Assembly: GCA_947179485.1 (NCBI GenBank)
Contig: OX359245.1
Coordinates: 21,935,067 to 21,999,066 of the forward strand
Length of the DNA stretch: 64,000 bases
Direction of reading: 5' to 3'
DNA from: Allacma fusca
Taxonomy: Eukaryota > Arthropoda > Collembola > Symphypleona > Sminthuridae
Shown here: piece by piece, positions 37,996 through 48,856 of the stretch
How the letters are laid out: each line of letters begins with the position of its first letter
Position numbering within the stretch: position 1 is the stretch's first letter
Position numbers and translations under genes: made by a program
Notes under the pieces: model-generated
What the model was told of the DNA's origin: nothing
Database searches by the model: none
Seen by the model: the letters and a program-made list of their open reading frames with translations, nothing else

Positions 37996-40900
37996 GATTT
38001 GATTTGATTTGATTTGATTTATTTAGATTGAATTGTCAAGTCATACATCGAATTAAATCAATGATTTCCAATGACGGACAATATATAATAATAACTAAGC
38101 TATACTTACAGGAACATATAAATTCATAGTCACTGATAAAAACAAAAGTAAAGAGTATTAAATTTACGGTGAGTTAATTTAGTACATTTAGTGGATCTCT
38201 TTTTAGCAGTATCCATTTAGTCAATTCAATGTAAAAATTTTTATTTTCTAAGTCACGAAGAGGAGGAGGGAGTTTATTCCACAATTGTATAAACCTGAAT
38301 TTATTTGACCTTTCGAACGTAACGGATTTGTGAGTTAGAGATTTCAGAGTGTTTCTGTGTAATACTTGTACAGAATTTTGCGTGTACATAAAGACTTCAT
38401 TGTATTTTTTGCAATCGTTTTTAAACTTCAGTTGGCGTCGAAGTTGTCCCATGGCGGTGAACAAGAGTCGTTCTTGAATTGAGAGTAGATTGAATTTTTC
38501 TAAAAGGAAATTTTGCATATCAGCAGAAACGAACATAGTACCTCTATGACGAGAGTTACGTTTAATACCTCTCTTTTTACAGTTTATTTTGTATAAGCAT
38601 GAGTAGAGGAGTTTATTTATTTTGTTTTGTAAATAGAGAAGGTCAGAAGCATTAACACATCCCCAAGTGGTTAAACAATAATTTATATTTGAGAAAAGAT
38701 GAGCATGTACCAATAATTTAAACATTTCAAAGTTAGTGTATGGTATTAGCTTATTTAGCAGACATATTACAGAGGATATCTTTTTCCTTATATGCGTAAA
38801 ATGAATTTTGAACGTGAGATTATTGTCCAAATGTATTCCAAGATACTTAAAGGAGGAAACTCGTTCAATTACATTTTCACCACATTTCATTGTTAAATCA
38901 CTAGACACAGAATTATCATTAGCTTTGTGAAATACCATGAATTTTTTTTTCAAAGTTTATAAACAGACCATTTTCTTTACACCAGTTGTCAATTTGTAGT
39001 AAGACACTCTCAGCTTTCTTTACGGCTGACTCAACATCTTTGTCATTTACATAAATGACGATATCATCAGCGAATAACAAGCATGTACATAAAGATACAA
39101 TAATAGGTAACGAGCACACATCATTTATAAACAGAATAAATAATAACGGGCCAAGAATTGTACCTTGAGGGACACCACAAAAGAAGTTGTAAGGATTTGA
39201 TAGCTTGTTACCTAACTTAATTTGATAAGATCGTTGTAATAAATAGCTACACAAAAGTTTTACAATATCCGCATGTAAGTTATACGAAAGTAACAGCTTT
39301 GTGAGTAAAGGTGTATGTCTGACAGTGTCAAATGCTTTTCTAAAATCAATAAATACAGCTACAACATGTCCCTTAGTGACGTCAATTTTATTGAAAACTT
39401 CCTGAGTGAGAATTTGCACTGCAGTATCACACGAACGGCCTCTTCGGAATACGTGCTGATTATCTGCAAGCTTTTCAGACACTTCAGCTAATATTAGCCG
39501 TTGTAACACTTTCTCAAAAATTTTGCACATATAGGGTAAATTACTGATAGGACGGTAATTTTTGGCGTCAGTTTTTTTGCCGGATTTTTTATACAATGGG
39601 GTTACAATGGCTGATTTGAATTCAGCAGGAAAATGACCAACTCGTAAAAGCTTTGTAAAAAGTTGTGCCGCTGGGTTAGCTAGTGAAGATAAACACATAA
39701 TAAAAATAAAAGACGAAATGGAAGATTGTGATGAGCAAGTTTTTCTCTTCACACATTTTGCAGCCGAGATGATTTCTTTTGAAGTGATTTCAATCGGAGA
39801 ATCGGAACAAGGAATAGAAGCAGCCAGATTTGTTATATCCAAAGTCGTGTCCGGTGATTCAATAACAAAGTGCTTATTTAAATTGTCACACATATCTTCC
39901 AAATTATCTAGCACGATGTCATTAGATAACAGCTTTTTAATTTCAGATGTATATTGCTTGCCGCCTGATAAATCTTTGAAATTGTTCCACAAGGAAGTTG
40001 AGCTTCCAGATTGTTCACACTTTGCCTTGTGGTAGCTAGCTTTGCAGTTTTTTATTGCATTAGTTACTTCATTACGTTCATGTTTATATTTACTCCACGC
40101 TATGTCAATGTTGCACTGCAGTTTAGAGATAGCGCTGGAGTTTTCTGGGTCACAGAGTCTTACTTTTTGCAAATGAGCCCGAAGTTGATGAAATGATTTC
40201 AAACACTTATTACGGAAGTATATCATTTGACGGACACTTTCATTTAACCACGGACAAGGTTTTCCCTTTACTCTAACCTTACGTATAGGCGCAAATTTGT
40301 CAACTATGGTCATCACTTTATTTTCAAAGTGTGGCCACAATAATTCTGTAGAAATGCTGGTATCCTGGAGGTTGAATGTTGTTGTTGCCAGCTCATTGTT
40401 TAGCTCATTCCAATTAACATTTTTAAAACTTCTAGCAGAGACACATAGTGGCACGTATTTGACTCTGGGGCTTTTTATGACTACGTAAACTAGCTCATGA
40501 TCAGAGCTAAAGGGAAGAGTTCCACTTAATTTGAGCTTTTCTTTAGAAGAACAATAAAAATGATCAATGAGTGTAGCAGTAGCCTCTTTATGTTTTTGTT
40601 TGGCTATTCTTGTTGGAGTAGTTATTGCTTGGGTAAACCCAAATTGCCTTGTAACTACATGTAGCCTGTGAGCATCGCTCGTGTTTGTTGAAATATCAAT
40701 ATTGAAATCACCAGAGATATAAACATCGAGATTTTCATCCAGTAAGGTTCCAAGTAGTTCGTCAAAGCAATCAATGAACTTATTTGAGTTCACTGAGGGT
40801 GGCTTATAAATGCATACTACTATAAACGGCTTCATATATTGAGGCCATACTTGGACACACGTAACTTCAACTTCTTTGGGAAATTGTACGTTATAGCTTA

Positions 40901-41600
40901 GTTCTAAGTGTTTATAAGTTATTGACACAAATATGGCTGAGCCGCCACCTAATCTTGTTTTTCGGTCTTTTCTTATCAGAACATAATCAGGAATATTGTA
41001 ATAACTATCAGGGACATCCTCAGTCCACTTGGTTTCCGTGCACATTACAATATCCAATTTGTATAGATTGGCTAGCATATGCAGTTCAGCTAATTTAACT
41101 AGGTTCAAGCTGTTTGCGTTTATGTGAGTCAGCTTTATTCCCTTTATTGACTGTAGTAGCGTATTGGGAACAAGTGTAGGAGATAATTCTGGAAATTCTG
41201 TAGTATTGCAGACTAGGTTTGTTAAGGTGCTAAAGGATGATACAGTTGAAGCATCCTTTAAAGTCGTAGTACAATTATCGCATTTCCAAGAATTAGAATA
41301 AGCTAATTTATGGAATTCATAAACAGACGGCCGTGGAACAAGACAAACACGATGGAATAAGCGCGAGCAAACGCAGATAAAAACTAGCTGAAATTTCTTG
41401 ACCGCCTTGGCACATAATTCACATTTGCTAGTAGCATCCATTACATAAGATGCGAATGAGTCACCCAGCGACTGTGTACATACACAGAGGCTTGAGCCAC
41501 AGAGCACTAAAACAAGAAGCACAGCAATTAGACAATTATTAAGCAGAAGCACTGAGCACTTTACTTTAGAAGCACTGAGCTGGGAGATGCCTACTTACAT
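37996..41600 (-). mobile_element. Near-complete CR1/L2-group non-LTR retrotransposon
   Basis: A minus-strand LINE. Its 3' end is a short tandem tail, seen on the plus strand as ATTTG repeats at about 37,996-38,020, the kind of microsatellite tail found in CR1/L2-related LINEs instead of poly(A). The 3' untranslated part covers about 38,020-38,173, and the coding region follows (listed separately). Near the 5' end a 13 bp motif, AGAAGCACTGAGC, occurs twice, at 41,545-41,557 and 41,568-41,580. The exact 5' boundary is unclear and no target duplication was found. No separate ORF1 is visible upstream. It lies between the Gypsy remnants and the glycoprotein pseudogene. Confidence 0.85.
38174..41552 (-). 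pseudogene. LINE polyprotein: PHD finger, AP endonuclease, reverse transcriptase
   Basis: Two overlapping frames (38,919-41,552, then 38,174-38,953) form one ORF of about 1,130 residues. Near residue 40 a PHD-type zinc finger begins at CELC and ends at WKCDNC. The apurinic-like endonuclease that nicks target DNA follows at about residues 140-370, with LTHINANSL, MCTETKW, SGDFNID, LIDHF and SSDHELV giving the usual catalytic Asn, Glu, Asp, Asn and His. Reverse transcriptase starts near residue 640, with YRPISNLPYM, FIDFRKAFDTV, GVPQGTILGPLLF and LFADDIVIYV. The catalytic Asp residues are kept. The second frame holds the thumb (SSFKYLGIHLDNNLTF). The shift lies in nine consecutive A (complement of 38,942-38,950), one more than the frame needs. 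The hydrophobic first 25 residues are probably upstream read-through; MDATSKCELC is a more likely start. Confidence 0.88.
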
Positions 41601-42400
41601 ATATCCCTTTAAATGTTCTTATATTGTTCCTTATGAGAGTATCGGGCAACTACACCCTATTAGAAATTTCAAAATCCAATACTACTATATATACTACCCT
41701 ATATAAGTACACGCTTGAAGTCCCTACAGAAAACCGAAAACCCCGCATGTGTTAATGTCGACATATCCTGTACTTAATATTACTGTATATTTATTTATTG
41801 CTACGTTGGTCGTTTCCACGCTGAAAATTTGTTATATAACTGTCGTATGAATCGGGCTATTCCATGCTTTACTTTTTCGTATTTTTCCAACCAATGTTAA
41901 TATGTTGTAGTGTAAAAGATAGGGAATTCCCAGTGCAAACTTATGCATTCCTCTTCGAAACTATATGCATACGTTTTATTATCCAGTGCGTCCGTTGCAT
42001 GACTATACCCCTATTTGGCATGTTAGCATCAGTAGCATATCTACTCCGTTCATATTATACTTATTTATGAAGCCCCTAGCCTAGATTTCCTAGGTGTCTA
42101 TATTTATCCTCCAAACATCCTATACTATTTTATTTGCATTTAAATCCCTGTAGGATTGTCTACTGATATGAATTGTGATTTCGGGAATAATAACTTCTTC
42201 CGTCTGTAAAGGTTGAGCATGGGTTTTCAATTCTATTTATTTTGTAAAAGCATCACATATTTATAATTATTCTTGGTCTAAGAAATACATAATGATACTT
42301 TATGCGGAATTAACGTACTTAATACTATCGTTTAGGCTTTCCTTGTAAATAAGCAACTGGAACACCAGGAAAATTTCAAATTACCTAAATGAGGGCACAC
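41601..42400. other. AT-rich spacer between the LINE and the glycoprotein pseudogene
   Basis: No gene is recognised. A 68-codon plus-strand frame at 41,864-42,070 is hydrophobic and unremarkable. The missing C-terminal half of the Gc-like protein would be expected here on the minus strand but I do not see it. Confidence 0.4.
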
Positions 42401-43190
42401 TCACCTCAATATCTGCGGCCCCGTTGTTTCCGTAATGACTTCATTATTATTACTGAATATTTGATTACGGATAACTGTTTGCCTAATATTAATCATAGAG
42501 GAACACTCTGGCCCTCTTAATTCATATGAGCCCTTTGTTAAGACACATTCATTTAATAATGGAATCGGAGGTGTTGAGTCAGATATTAGTGTGAAACTAA
42601 TTCCGTCCAAGGATTGAGTTGATCCTGCATGAAGCCGAGTTTCATTTTCCTGTTTCATTTTTTCATGTTTATCTCCTAAATGTAAGGTGATATTCAACGT
42701 TGCTACAAGTTTCCACTCTGGACAATTATATACGGCACAAACTTTGTTCGTGGGATTGTCCAGCCATGTACGGTAATAGTTACAATCTCGCGTAAGGATA
42801 CATGGACATCTGGGGTGTCTTAATGCTTGACAGCATGACCATCCTAGGTTTGCCTTGCTATCTTTAAATGCCTTTAAAGTTCCATTAAGTGGGAAGTCTG
42901 CATTTCTTGTTATTGCATTCAGCGTCCGCATATAAATTGAAATATTGGAAGGAACTTTGACAATAAGCCACAGCTCTCGGAGTGTAATATAATAATTCCT
43001 TCATAAATTTTAATGGCACTGAATTGGTTTCAAGAGTGATAGTTCCAAGCAACGTATTATGCGCATCTTCAATGCGGTCGCCGGATTTTTGTCCCAACGG
43101 GCTGAGAGCTTGTCTTGTGTTTATCCGTACTAGTAACGTACTATCAACTTGATTTTCATTTGTAACACATTCCCTAGCGGTAGTAGGTCA
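42401..43190 (-). pseudogene. Gc-like class II fusion glycoprotein, N-terminal half (phlebovirus G2 type)
   Basis: Viral or captured glycoproteins of this class fuse membranes. The minus-strand frame opens at about 43,190 with ARECVTNENQ, after a hydrophobic segment that could act as signal or anchor. It continues through SVPLKFMKELLYYTPRAVAY and a cysteine cluster, ECNNKKCR. A one-base shift near 42,900 leads into the frame 42,401-42,931, with SCCQALRHPRCPC and DCNYYRTW, then VYNCPEWKL. The paired-cysteine loop before an FYR-like block, then a C-x-W strand, is the layout of Pfam-type Phlebovirus_G2 domains, where the loop carries the fusion peptide. The frame stops at 42,401 with no C-terminal stem or membrane anchor, so the copy is truncated. 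It could derive from a bunyavirus-like M segment or from an envelope captured by a retroelement. It cannot make a whole protein. Confidence 0.65.
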
Positions 43191-44182
43191 TGGCTGCAAA
43201 GTTTGAGCATGTCTTACTTTGTGCTATCAGCATGAGGACGTAAGTCAGTATGGATATTAGTATGGGCAATTGAGGAAATATTCGATTTCTTCTGCGGTCT
43301 TGATATCCCATGACCTCGTTGACTTCATCTATGACGGTTGATTGATGTGGTCCTCAGGTTGCCCCTATTAGTTCCATCTCCTCTTGATCGAGACTGTTTT
43401 AATTATGCCTTGCAGGTTTAGATCTGGCATGTTTGTTCAAGAATATGCCCTAAAACCCACCAACATATTGTCATCATAACACCACTCATAAATATTACTA
43501 CCAGTAATATGAAAGTTATAACTATTCCGATTGTAGCTAATAAAAGCCAGTGGTATATGCTATAATATGATATATTCCCCCATCGGTCAGCACAAAAATA
43601 ACAGTTCCTTAATTCATATATGGGTAAGCGGGACATTTCAACTCCCTGGTCGTTACAGAGTCGTAGTTAGTGAACCAAATTTCTATTTGAATTTTTCTGG
43701 TGGAGGCTATCATGTTATCCGTTAAATGTGCGGTAGTTGCTTTGGATAATGCAACGGTTGATACAAAGCCAGGATTTGTCTGTACTTTTATATACTTCGA
43801 CAACTTTCCTGGAGTTGTAATTTTCAGACCCAGACTTTCATTGTTACATTTTTAACAATTTAAACATTCACATGTTTCCTTGCCTCTATTGAGGTCTTCC
43901 TTTCTGGTCAATACATATAGATGTCCCCAACATTTGGAAATGATTTCTCCTTCCTCGGTCTGTATTTCATGAATATTATTCGTAGAATTATATTTGCATT
44001 CACAAAATTGTTCTCTGCCTTTTGTTGCAACCGAAGCTGAAATCATCATTTCCAGCACATTCTCCGTCTTCACAGTCAAGCTCTGCACAAGAACATAGGC
44101 AGTTGTAGGAAGTGAAGTAAGACAATTGAGCTTCCCTTCGGACATGTAGAAATTGTACTGGGTAGATGTCACAATCATTCAA
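43191..44182 (-). pseudogene. Gn-like glycoprotein part with membrane segments, upstream of the Gc-like part
   Basis: Three minus-strand frames (43,852-44,182, 43,609-43,803 and 43,418-43,636) read in the same direction as the Gc-like fragment. The first is cysteine-rich, with several potential N-glycosylation sites. The third carries a strong membrane segment (WLLLATIGIVITFILLVVIF) followed by more hydrophobic residues. A second hydrophobic stretch (about 43,235-43,285) lies just before the Gc-like part. Ectodomain, membrane anchor, internal signal and then fusion protein is the order of a Gn-Gc precursor of phlebovirus type. I recognise no specific Gn motif, so the identity rests on position and topology. 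Frames are broken at least three times. An alternative is a permuted Gc, with C-terminal stem and anchor placed upstream by rearrangement. Confidence 0.4.
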
Positions 44183-44422
44183 CTAAAGTAAGGTAATATT
44201 TTGAGCTTCTTTCAAGAGTTGCCTCGTGGTACATTTAGGAAATCCCTACAAATATTATATTCCAGACCAAAATTCCAATCCAAGATGGCCCAACGTGTTG
44301 TAAATAAATTGAAACGGGTGCTATATGGTTGTGATTGCGTATGTATGTATTAGTTTAGTTATCTTTAAGACGCAAGATACCCGTACCTAGACTTGTACGG
44401 AGGCTGCTCATTTTAAAAAAAA
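44183..44422. promoter_or_regulatory. Divergent intergenic region between glycoprotein and penton-like pseudogenes
   Basis: About 240 bp separate the start of the minus-strand glycoprotein frames from the start of the plus-strand penton-like gene. If both belonged to one element, this would be a shared bidirectional promoter. No core promoter motif is convincing. A run of nine A precedes the penton start. The regulatory role is inference from layout only. Confidence 0.2.
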
Positions 44423-45204
44423 ATGGTTGAATACATTTTGTTTTGCAAAGCAACGCTTGCAGGGCTATATTTCCACAAAATACAGTATCGGATTTCCGTA
44501 ATAAATTGAGTTCTCTAATACGTTTTGGTGAAGTCGCACTAACAGAGTGCTCGTATACATTTGGAAATGAATTTCTCCTTAAGGATGATGTTGTAGTATG
44601 GGAAAGGGTTAACAGTATGGATTTAAAAGTAAACAAGATAAAAGAAAATAAACTTCAAAAGGATGTGCGAGCAATTGATGAATTACCACAATTTATGAAC
44701 GTCGCATTAAATTGTGATTATATTCGGTTGATCAAGTACATGTTTAAATGTCATATAAAACAACTACGATTCAATTCCCAGAGCAGTTGAGCGGCATTCT
44801 GAGCAAAAACTGAATTTGTTTCCAGTTCCTTGGAAAATATGTTCAAAATATCAAACAAATTATTAGCCTCACAGCCACTGTTTGAAAATCGTGAAATTAA
44901 AATTTAAGGACAGTATCCGGTTTTCCCGAACACTGGTAGAACCAGGTTGTCTATTTATTGTAATATTATAAAACTACAGTATTTTGTTGATGTAATGGCT
45001 CCGTGTCTACGCATACTAACATATGTAGGAGAGAATAGACAACAGTACACTCATTCATTCCAAAACCCTCACTACGTCGACTTGTCTGTTAGAGATATTG
45101 ATTACATACACATCAGTATTAAATCTAAAACGGCAAATAATTTAGAATTTGAATTTCCGTGCTTCTCAGCAATCCTAAAATTTCGGGATAAGCGCTTTAG
45201 ATAA
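44423..45204 (+). pseudogene. Polinton penton-like (PY) capsid protein, copy 1
   Basis: Polinton penton proteins are single jelly-roll subunits that form capsid vertices. A start ATG at 44,423 is followed after a few codons by a one-base shift into the frame 44,443-44,790. There SNACRAIFPQNTVSDFRNKL matches the LPSNAS...FPxNTxSxF opening of the family, then EVALTECSY matches the WEVALxEI strand. After a decayed middle, the frame 44,947-45,204 has YCNIIKLQ and IHISIKSKTANNLEFEF, the counterpart of IEIDIRDDTGxPVPFEF that ends these proteins. The order and spacing fit a whole gene of about 260 codons with several lesions. It is followed within a few bases by the PX-like gene. Family identification is from memory of Polinton and adintovirus proteins. 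Confidence 0.75.
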
Positions 45205-45211
45205 GCAGAAA

Positions 45212-45696
45212 ATGTCAATTCCTGCTTATAAATATAGCAGTCGTATAAGAGACTTCATCAGCAGCTTCCTTTAAAACGTGGCGGGCCACATCCGCCTGTT
45301 TATGACCGAAGTGTTTTTCATGGGACAAGGAGACAACGAGCAGCGGGTCTTGGTGCACTGTTTGGCGCCATGGCACAACATCTGATGCCCTTTGCTCGAA
45401 AATATATTGTTTCAAATTCAACTAAAGCGCTTACGAATTCGGCACCAGATCTATTAACTGGTGAACGTAACTTTGAAGAGTCCTTAAAGTCAAATTCTAT
45501 GAATGCATTAAAAGGTATTGGCCGAGACTATTTAAATCAGAAAGGAAAGGGCAAGAGACGTAAAAAGATTTCAAATAAAGCTGTCAAGAGCAGGAGCAAA
45601 CGGTCACGAATACACAAAGATAAACATACGGAGGAAAAGATCAAACGAAGTGTGAATGCCAAAACTAGAACCATCCGGAAAAAAGCGCTAAAATAA
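45212..45696 (+). pseudogene. Polinton PX-like minor capsid protein
   Basis: Members are small, basic proteins resembling adenovirus minor core/capsid proteins and lie beside the penton and major capsid genes. An ATG at 45,212 (MSIPAYKYSS) is separated by one frameshift from a long frame open from 45,238. That frame holds the Gly/Ala-rich helix AAGLGALFGAMAQHLMPFAR, then the diagnostic FEESLKSNSMNALKGIG. The tail is strongly basic with many Lys and Arg, including a GKGKRRKKISNKAVKSRSKR stretch that suggests DNA contact or nuclear targeting. The C-terminal 108 codons are an uninterrupted frame ending at 45,696. The FxESLKxxSxxALKGIG pattern is common in insect Polintons, so the assignment is fairly firm. 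Confidence 0.75.
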
Positions 45697-45790
45697 AAGA
45701 CACCTAGCACCTAAAAATATTTACGATTGAAACAACGTGCCAAAGGTCAATATAATACCAGTTACTAAGAACATTCCTTACACATTTGTA

Positions 45791-46575
45791 ATGAGTGAAA
45801 GGGATTCTTTTCTGATGCTCCCATGGACGCTTCTGTAAAAGGTTCATTCTGCAGTGAATATCCCCCATCGAGTTCAATTTCAGATAAGCTAGCTCCTATA
45901 CAATTGTTTGTTAAAACTAATGACACTTACTATGTAGAACTGGATGAAAACCTACTTTATCTAAAGCGTAAAACTGTGGGCTTCACGTGCCAAGACCTTA
46001 AGCCAGATTAAGTGGTTGCCCCGGTTAATAATGTTTTACATTCGTGCTTGCAACAAGTCTCAGTACGCTTCAACAAAACCCTTATCACCCCTTCCAACAA
46101 TAATTATGCTTACGGAGAATATTTCAGACTCTACTCTCATACTCAAACGAATTTAAGAAAACCAGTCCACTTGCACAATGTTTTACAAAGAGAAGGATGG
46201 GAAATATGTCAAAATTATTGATGAAGATGAATTCCATAAACCGTTTGATTTAAGTAGAGTTAGAAAGACGTTTGAAATGATTGGCCGCCGTTCGTGGATT
46301 TTTTCTTCCAAAATAAATAGCGTATACCTGGTATATACATGCGTATCAAGTTTGATAGAGCACAAGATGAGTTTTGCCTGTTTGCTGCCAGGGACGAATA
46401 ATACAGTGTTGAAGTTTTGTAGGCAAAATCGATTGTCAAGAAAAACTGTTCTTCCAACTCGATTGATTGAGGGATTGGTTTCGTCAAAAATATTCATGGG
46501 GGATTTTATCCAAAACCCATTTCTGTTTTAAAATCGTAAATTAAAATATATGCACTTGACTGTGAACGGAGAGGG
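45791..46575 (+). pseudogene. Polinton major capsid protein (double jelly-roll)
   Basis: Polinton major capsid proteins build the icosahedral shell and resemble the annotated F54H12.2-like family. The start ATG at 45,791 is soon followed by a stop. The frame 45,823-46,011 continues with SSSISDKLAPIQLFVKTND and YYVELDENLLYLKRK, matching the family's SSLTDxxPIEF and YIDLxxTxLxVKxK strands. One stop codon at 46,009-46,011 interrupts it before VAPVNNVLHSCLQQVSVRFN and NNYAYGEYFR, which match VGPVNLFLHSLFSQVDVxLN and NTYPYRAY. After 46,178 the match passes between frames (FEMIGRRSW, then GDFIQNPFLF and KLKYMHLTVNGE near 46,495-46,570). The last quarter is not recognisable. At least five lesions are present. 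Confidence 0.75.
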
Positions 46576-46989
46576 GTTTCTGGTTGCCCTTTTCCCACAT
46601 TTTTGTTGGTGTTATTTTTGGGTCCCAGCTCTTCAATGGCATAGTCTTAGTCTTCATCAATTTTAGACAAGGTAGGGGCTGATGCAGCAGGCATCGTAGC
46701 TTAAAAATATCAATGAGCCCTTCATTGTCGCTTGTAAAAAGTTTAGACATGTTGATATTTTGGGAAGGTGTATATGAAAAAATGTTTAGAATGTTGACAG
46801 CACAAGAGATTGAAAAAGTATGGCACAGAAACTTGCAATTAGTTTAACTTAAGCGCTCTTTGGGGGCAGGTGCTGAGGGATTCAAACTGAATTTGGAACG
46901 CAATGTCAACGAAGGACCAAGTGGCAATATGTCAATAATAGGTTGAAGGCCAGCTATAATGGGAAAAGCGGTTTTCAGAAGAATACCAA
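46576..46989. other. Decayed region between capsid and integrase 1
   Basis: Probably the eroded end of the major capsid gene. Minus-strand frames at 46,541-46,750 and 46,844-47,065 have no recognised domain and oppose the surrounding genes. Confidence 0.35.
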
Positions 46990-47525
46990 ACAAAAATACA
47001 CGTCGAATGTCATTGACGAAGTATTTGAGAGAATCCCAGAATATTACTTGCACAAGCCCGTGCAAGTTGAAGACGTGTTTAATTATCGGATGTTTTAGAC
47101 CTTTTAGACCTCAGCAAGTACGCAATGCAAAACAACGGCTACAAATGGTTACTAACAGTAATTGATGAATTCTCAACAGTATCGAACATTGTCAAAATTT
47201 AAGAAGAGGACAGAGACTGTACTAAAAGCTTTTAAAATGTTTTTAAAGGAATTCCAAGGTGTTGTCAATTCAACGAGGGGAAGGAATGCAGAAACCGGAA
47301 GTTTTTAGACCATTTAAAGGAACTTAAAACTAAAAGAATTGCAACGGGTTCTACTTTGAAAGCTTTTCGGATTGTAAAAAGACATCGGACACTAATGAAT
47401 AGAATATCGCGTTGGGTGACTCATAATAACTCCAAAATGTATACAAACGGTTTAGATAACGGAATTACAACAACAGATATCATCGCAGCATTAAAATGGC
47501 GCCATCTCAACGAAATAAATTAACT
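46990..47525 (+). pseudogene. Polinton retroviral-like integrase, copy 1 (partial)
   Basis: Polintons insert with a DDE integrase related to that of retroviruses. A frame around 47,040 gives YYLHKPVQVEDVF, the linker that precedes the catalytic core. Then LSKYAMQNNGYKWLLTVIDE (about 47,103-47,163) matches the DL.KYSKxNxGYKYLLTVID segment holding the first two strands. Further remnants run to 47,525 (ALKWRHLNEIN), including FLDHLKELKTKR and RTLMNRISRWVTHNNSKMYT in the position of the third catalytic region and final helix. The active-site Glu cannot be located with certainty. Stops and shifts are numerous. A second, longer integrase follows 140 bp downstream. Confidence 0.65.
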
Positions 47526-47664
47526 TGACGTTTATTTATAATGTATGAGTGATGATGGCTTTTGAGCCATTGCTGGGATCAAGGCACACATCCATGCAGC
47601 ATTTACACTCAATTACTGTTGAGAGATAATGCAGCATTATATTCTGGACATAGGTCTCGTAAAC
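47526..47664. other. Junction between the two integrase pseudogenes
   Basis: About 140 bp that should contain the boundary between two Polinton copies if they are tandem. No clear terminal inverted repeat or target duplication is visible. Confidence 0.3.
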
Positions 47665-48612
47665 ATGTCTAAGTTGTACCTTCAGCAATACTATACACCA
47701 AACTCACCCGGATCTTTTAGTGGGGTAAATCGACTGCAAGAATTGAATAAAAACTCTTCTATCACTAACATAAACATCAACATATGTAAAACATAGCATT
47801 CTTCATAGTCAGAACGCATATACACTACACAAGTTTACACGAAAAAGGTTCACAAGAAGAAACATTTTATCACCATACAGAAACTATTTATGGCAAGCAG
47901 ATCTACTACCGATGGGTAATCTATCTCACCATAATCATGGTTATAAATATATTACTGCATAATTGACGTTACAAGTTGCTACGCTTATGCAAAATGTTTA
48001 AAAAAATAACACTATACGCGATTTTACTCGAGGGGTTTCAGAAATAGTAACTTTAGAGAATAGGCAAAATATTTACAAGTGGATCGTGGGCTAGAATTCT
48101 ATAACGGCTCATTTCAGGAGTTTTTAAAACTACATAGCATTGTTATGTTCAGTAATTATTCAGTTTTTAAAGCGTGTGTCACTGAAAGGTTCAATTCAAC
48201 ACTGATGTCTCGAATAAGCAAATATTTTACAAACTTCAAAACGAAACGTTACTATCATATATTGGATGATGTTATATACTCTTACAACCATACAAAACAT
48301 CGAGGGTTGGGAATGAGACCATCAGAAGTAACACAATTTACAGAAATGGATGCATGATCTAATTTACGCAGAGATATGTTTAATAAACGCTGGAAAAATG
48401 CTTCTCTTAAAATAAATGATTATGTAAGAGTTTTAAAAGTTAAAAATAATTTTGAAAAGTGATATACTAAACGATTTACAGAAACAATTTACTTAATTAG
48501 TTCTATTATACCAGGATTCCCAACTACATATACAATCAAAACAGCAGAACATAATAAATTAAATGGTATGTACTATGAACAGGAATTATGCAAAGTAATA
48601 ATTAGTGAATGA
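47665..48612 (+). pseudogene. Polinton retroviral-like integrase, copy 2 (near full length)
   Basis: The start ATG at 47,665 gives MSKLYLQQYYTPNSPGSFSG, the usual YYxPxxPGSFSG opening. After shifts, YLWQADLLPMG (about 47,888-47,920) holds the first catalytic Asp, VDRGLEFYNGSFQEFLK (48,079 on) the second, and ACVTERFNSTLMSRISKYF the catalytic Glu, so the DDE triad is still legible. YSYNHTKHRGLGMRPSEV follows. The C-terminal module (48,360-48,612) reads YVRVLKVKNNFEK, then after one stop TETIYLI and MNGMYYEQEL-like sequence (as GMYYEQELCKVII), similar to the chromodomain-type end of these integrases. At least four shifts or stops disable it. It is clearly less decayed than copy 1. Confidence 0.8.
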
Positions 48613-48856
48613 GTAATGAGTGTATATGTTATACTGAAACCTTTTGCATGATTTATAGTTTATTTTATATAAAGTTGTTTGAGATTTGATTTTAGTGGAG
48701 TTAGTATGATTTGGGTTTTAACTAATAGTAGGGAATCGAATCCAGGTAGGACTCATTAAGAAAAAAAAGAAGACAAACTATATGGCTACTTTTTGAATAA
48801 AATTGAATACATACAGTTTATGTATTGAATACCATTCAAAAAGCTCTGTTGCAAAC

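Noticed and set aside
41470-41552. Signal peptide at the start of the LINE protein
   Set aside because: The hydrophobic leader is probably read-through upstream of the true start; LINE proteins of this type are not secreted.
46541-47065. Minus-strand frames within the capsid-integrase interval
   Set aside because: They oppose recognisable plus-strand Polinton genes and contain no known domain; treated as shadows.
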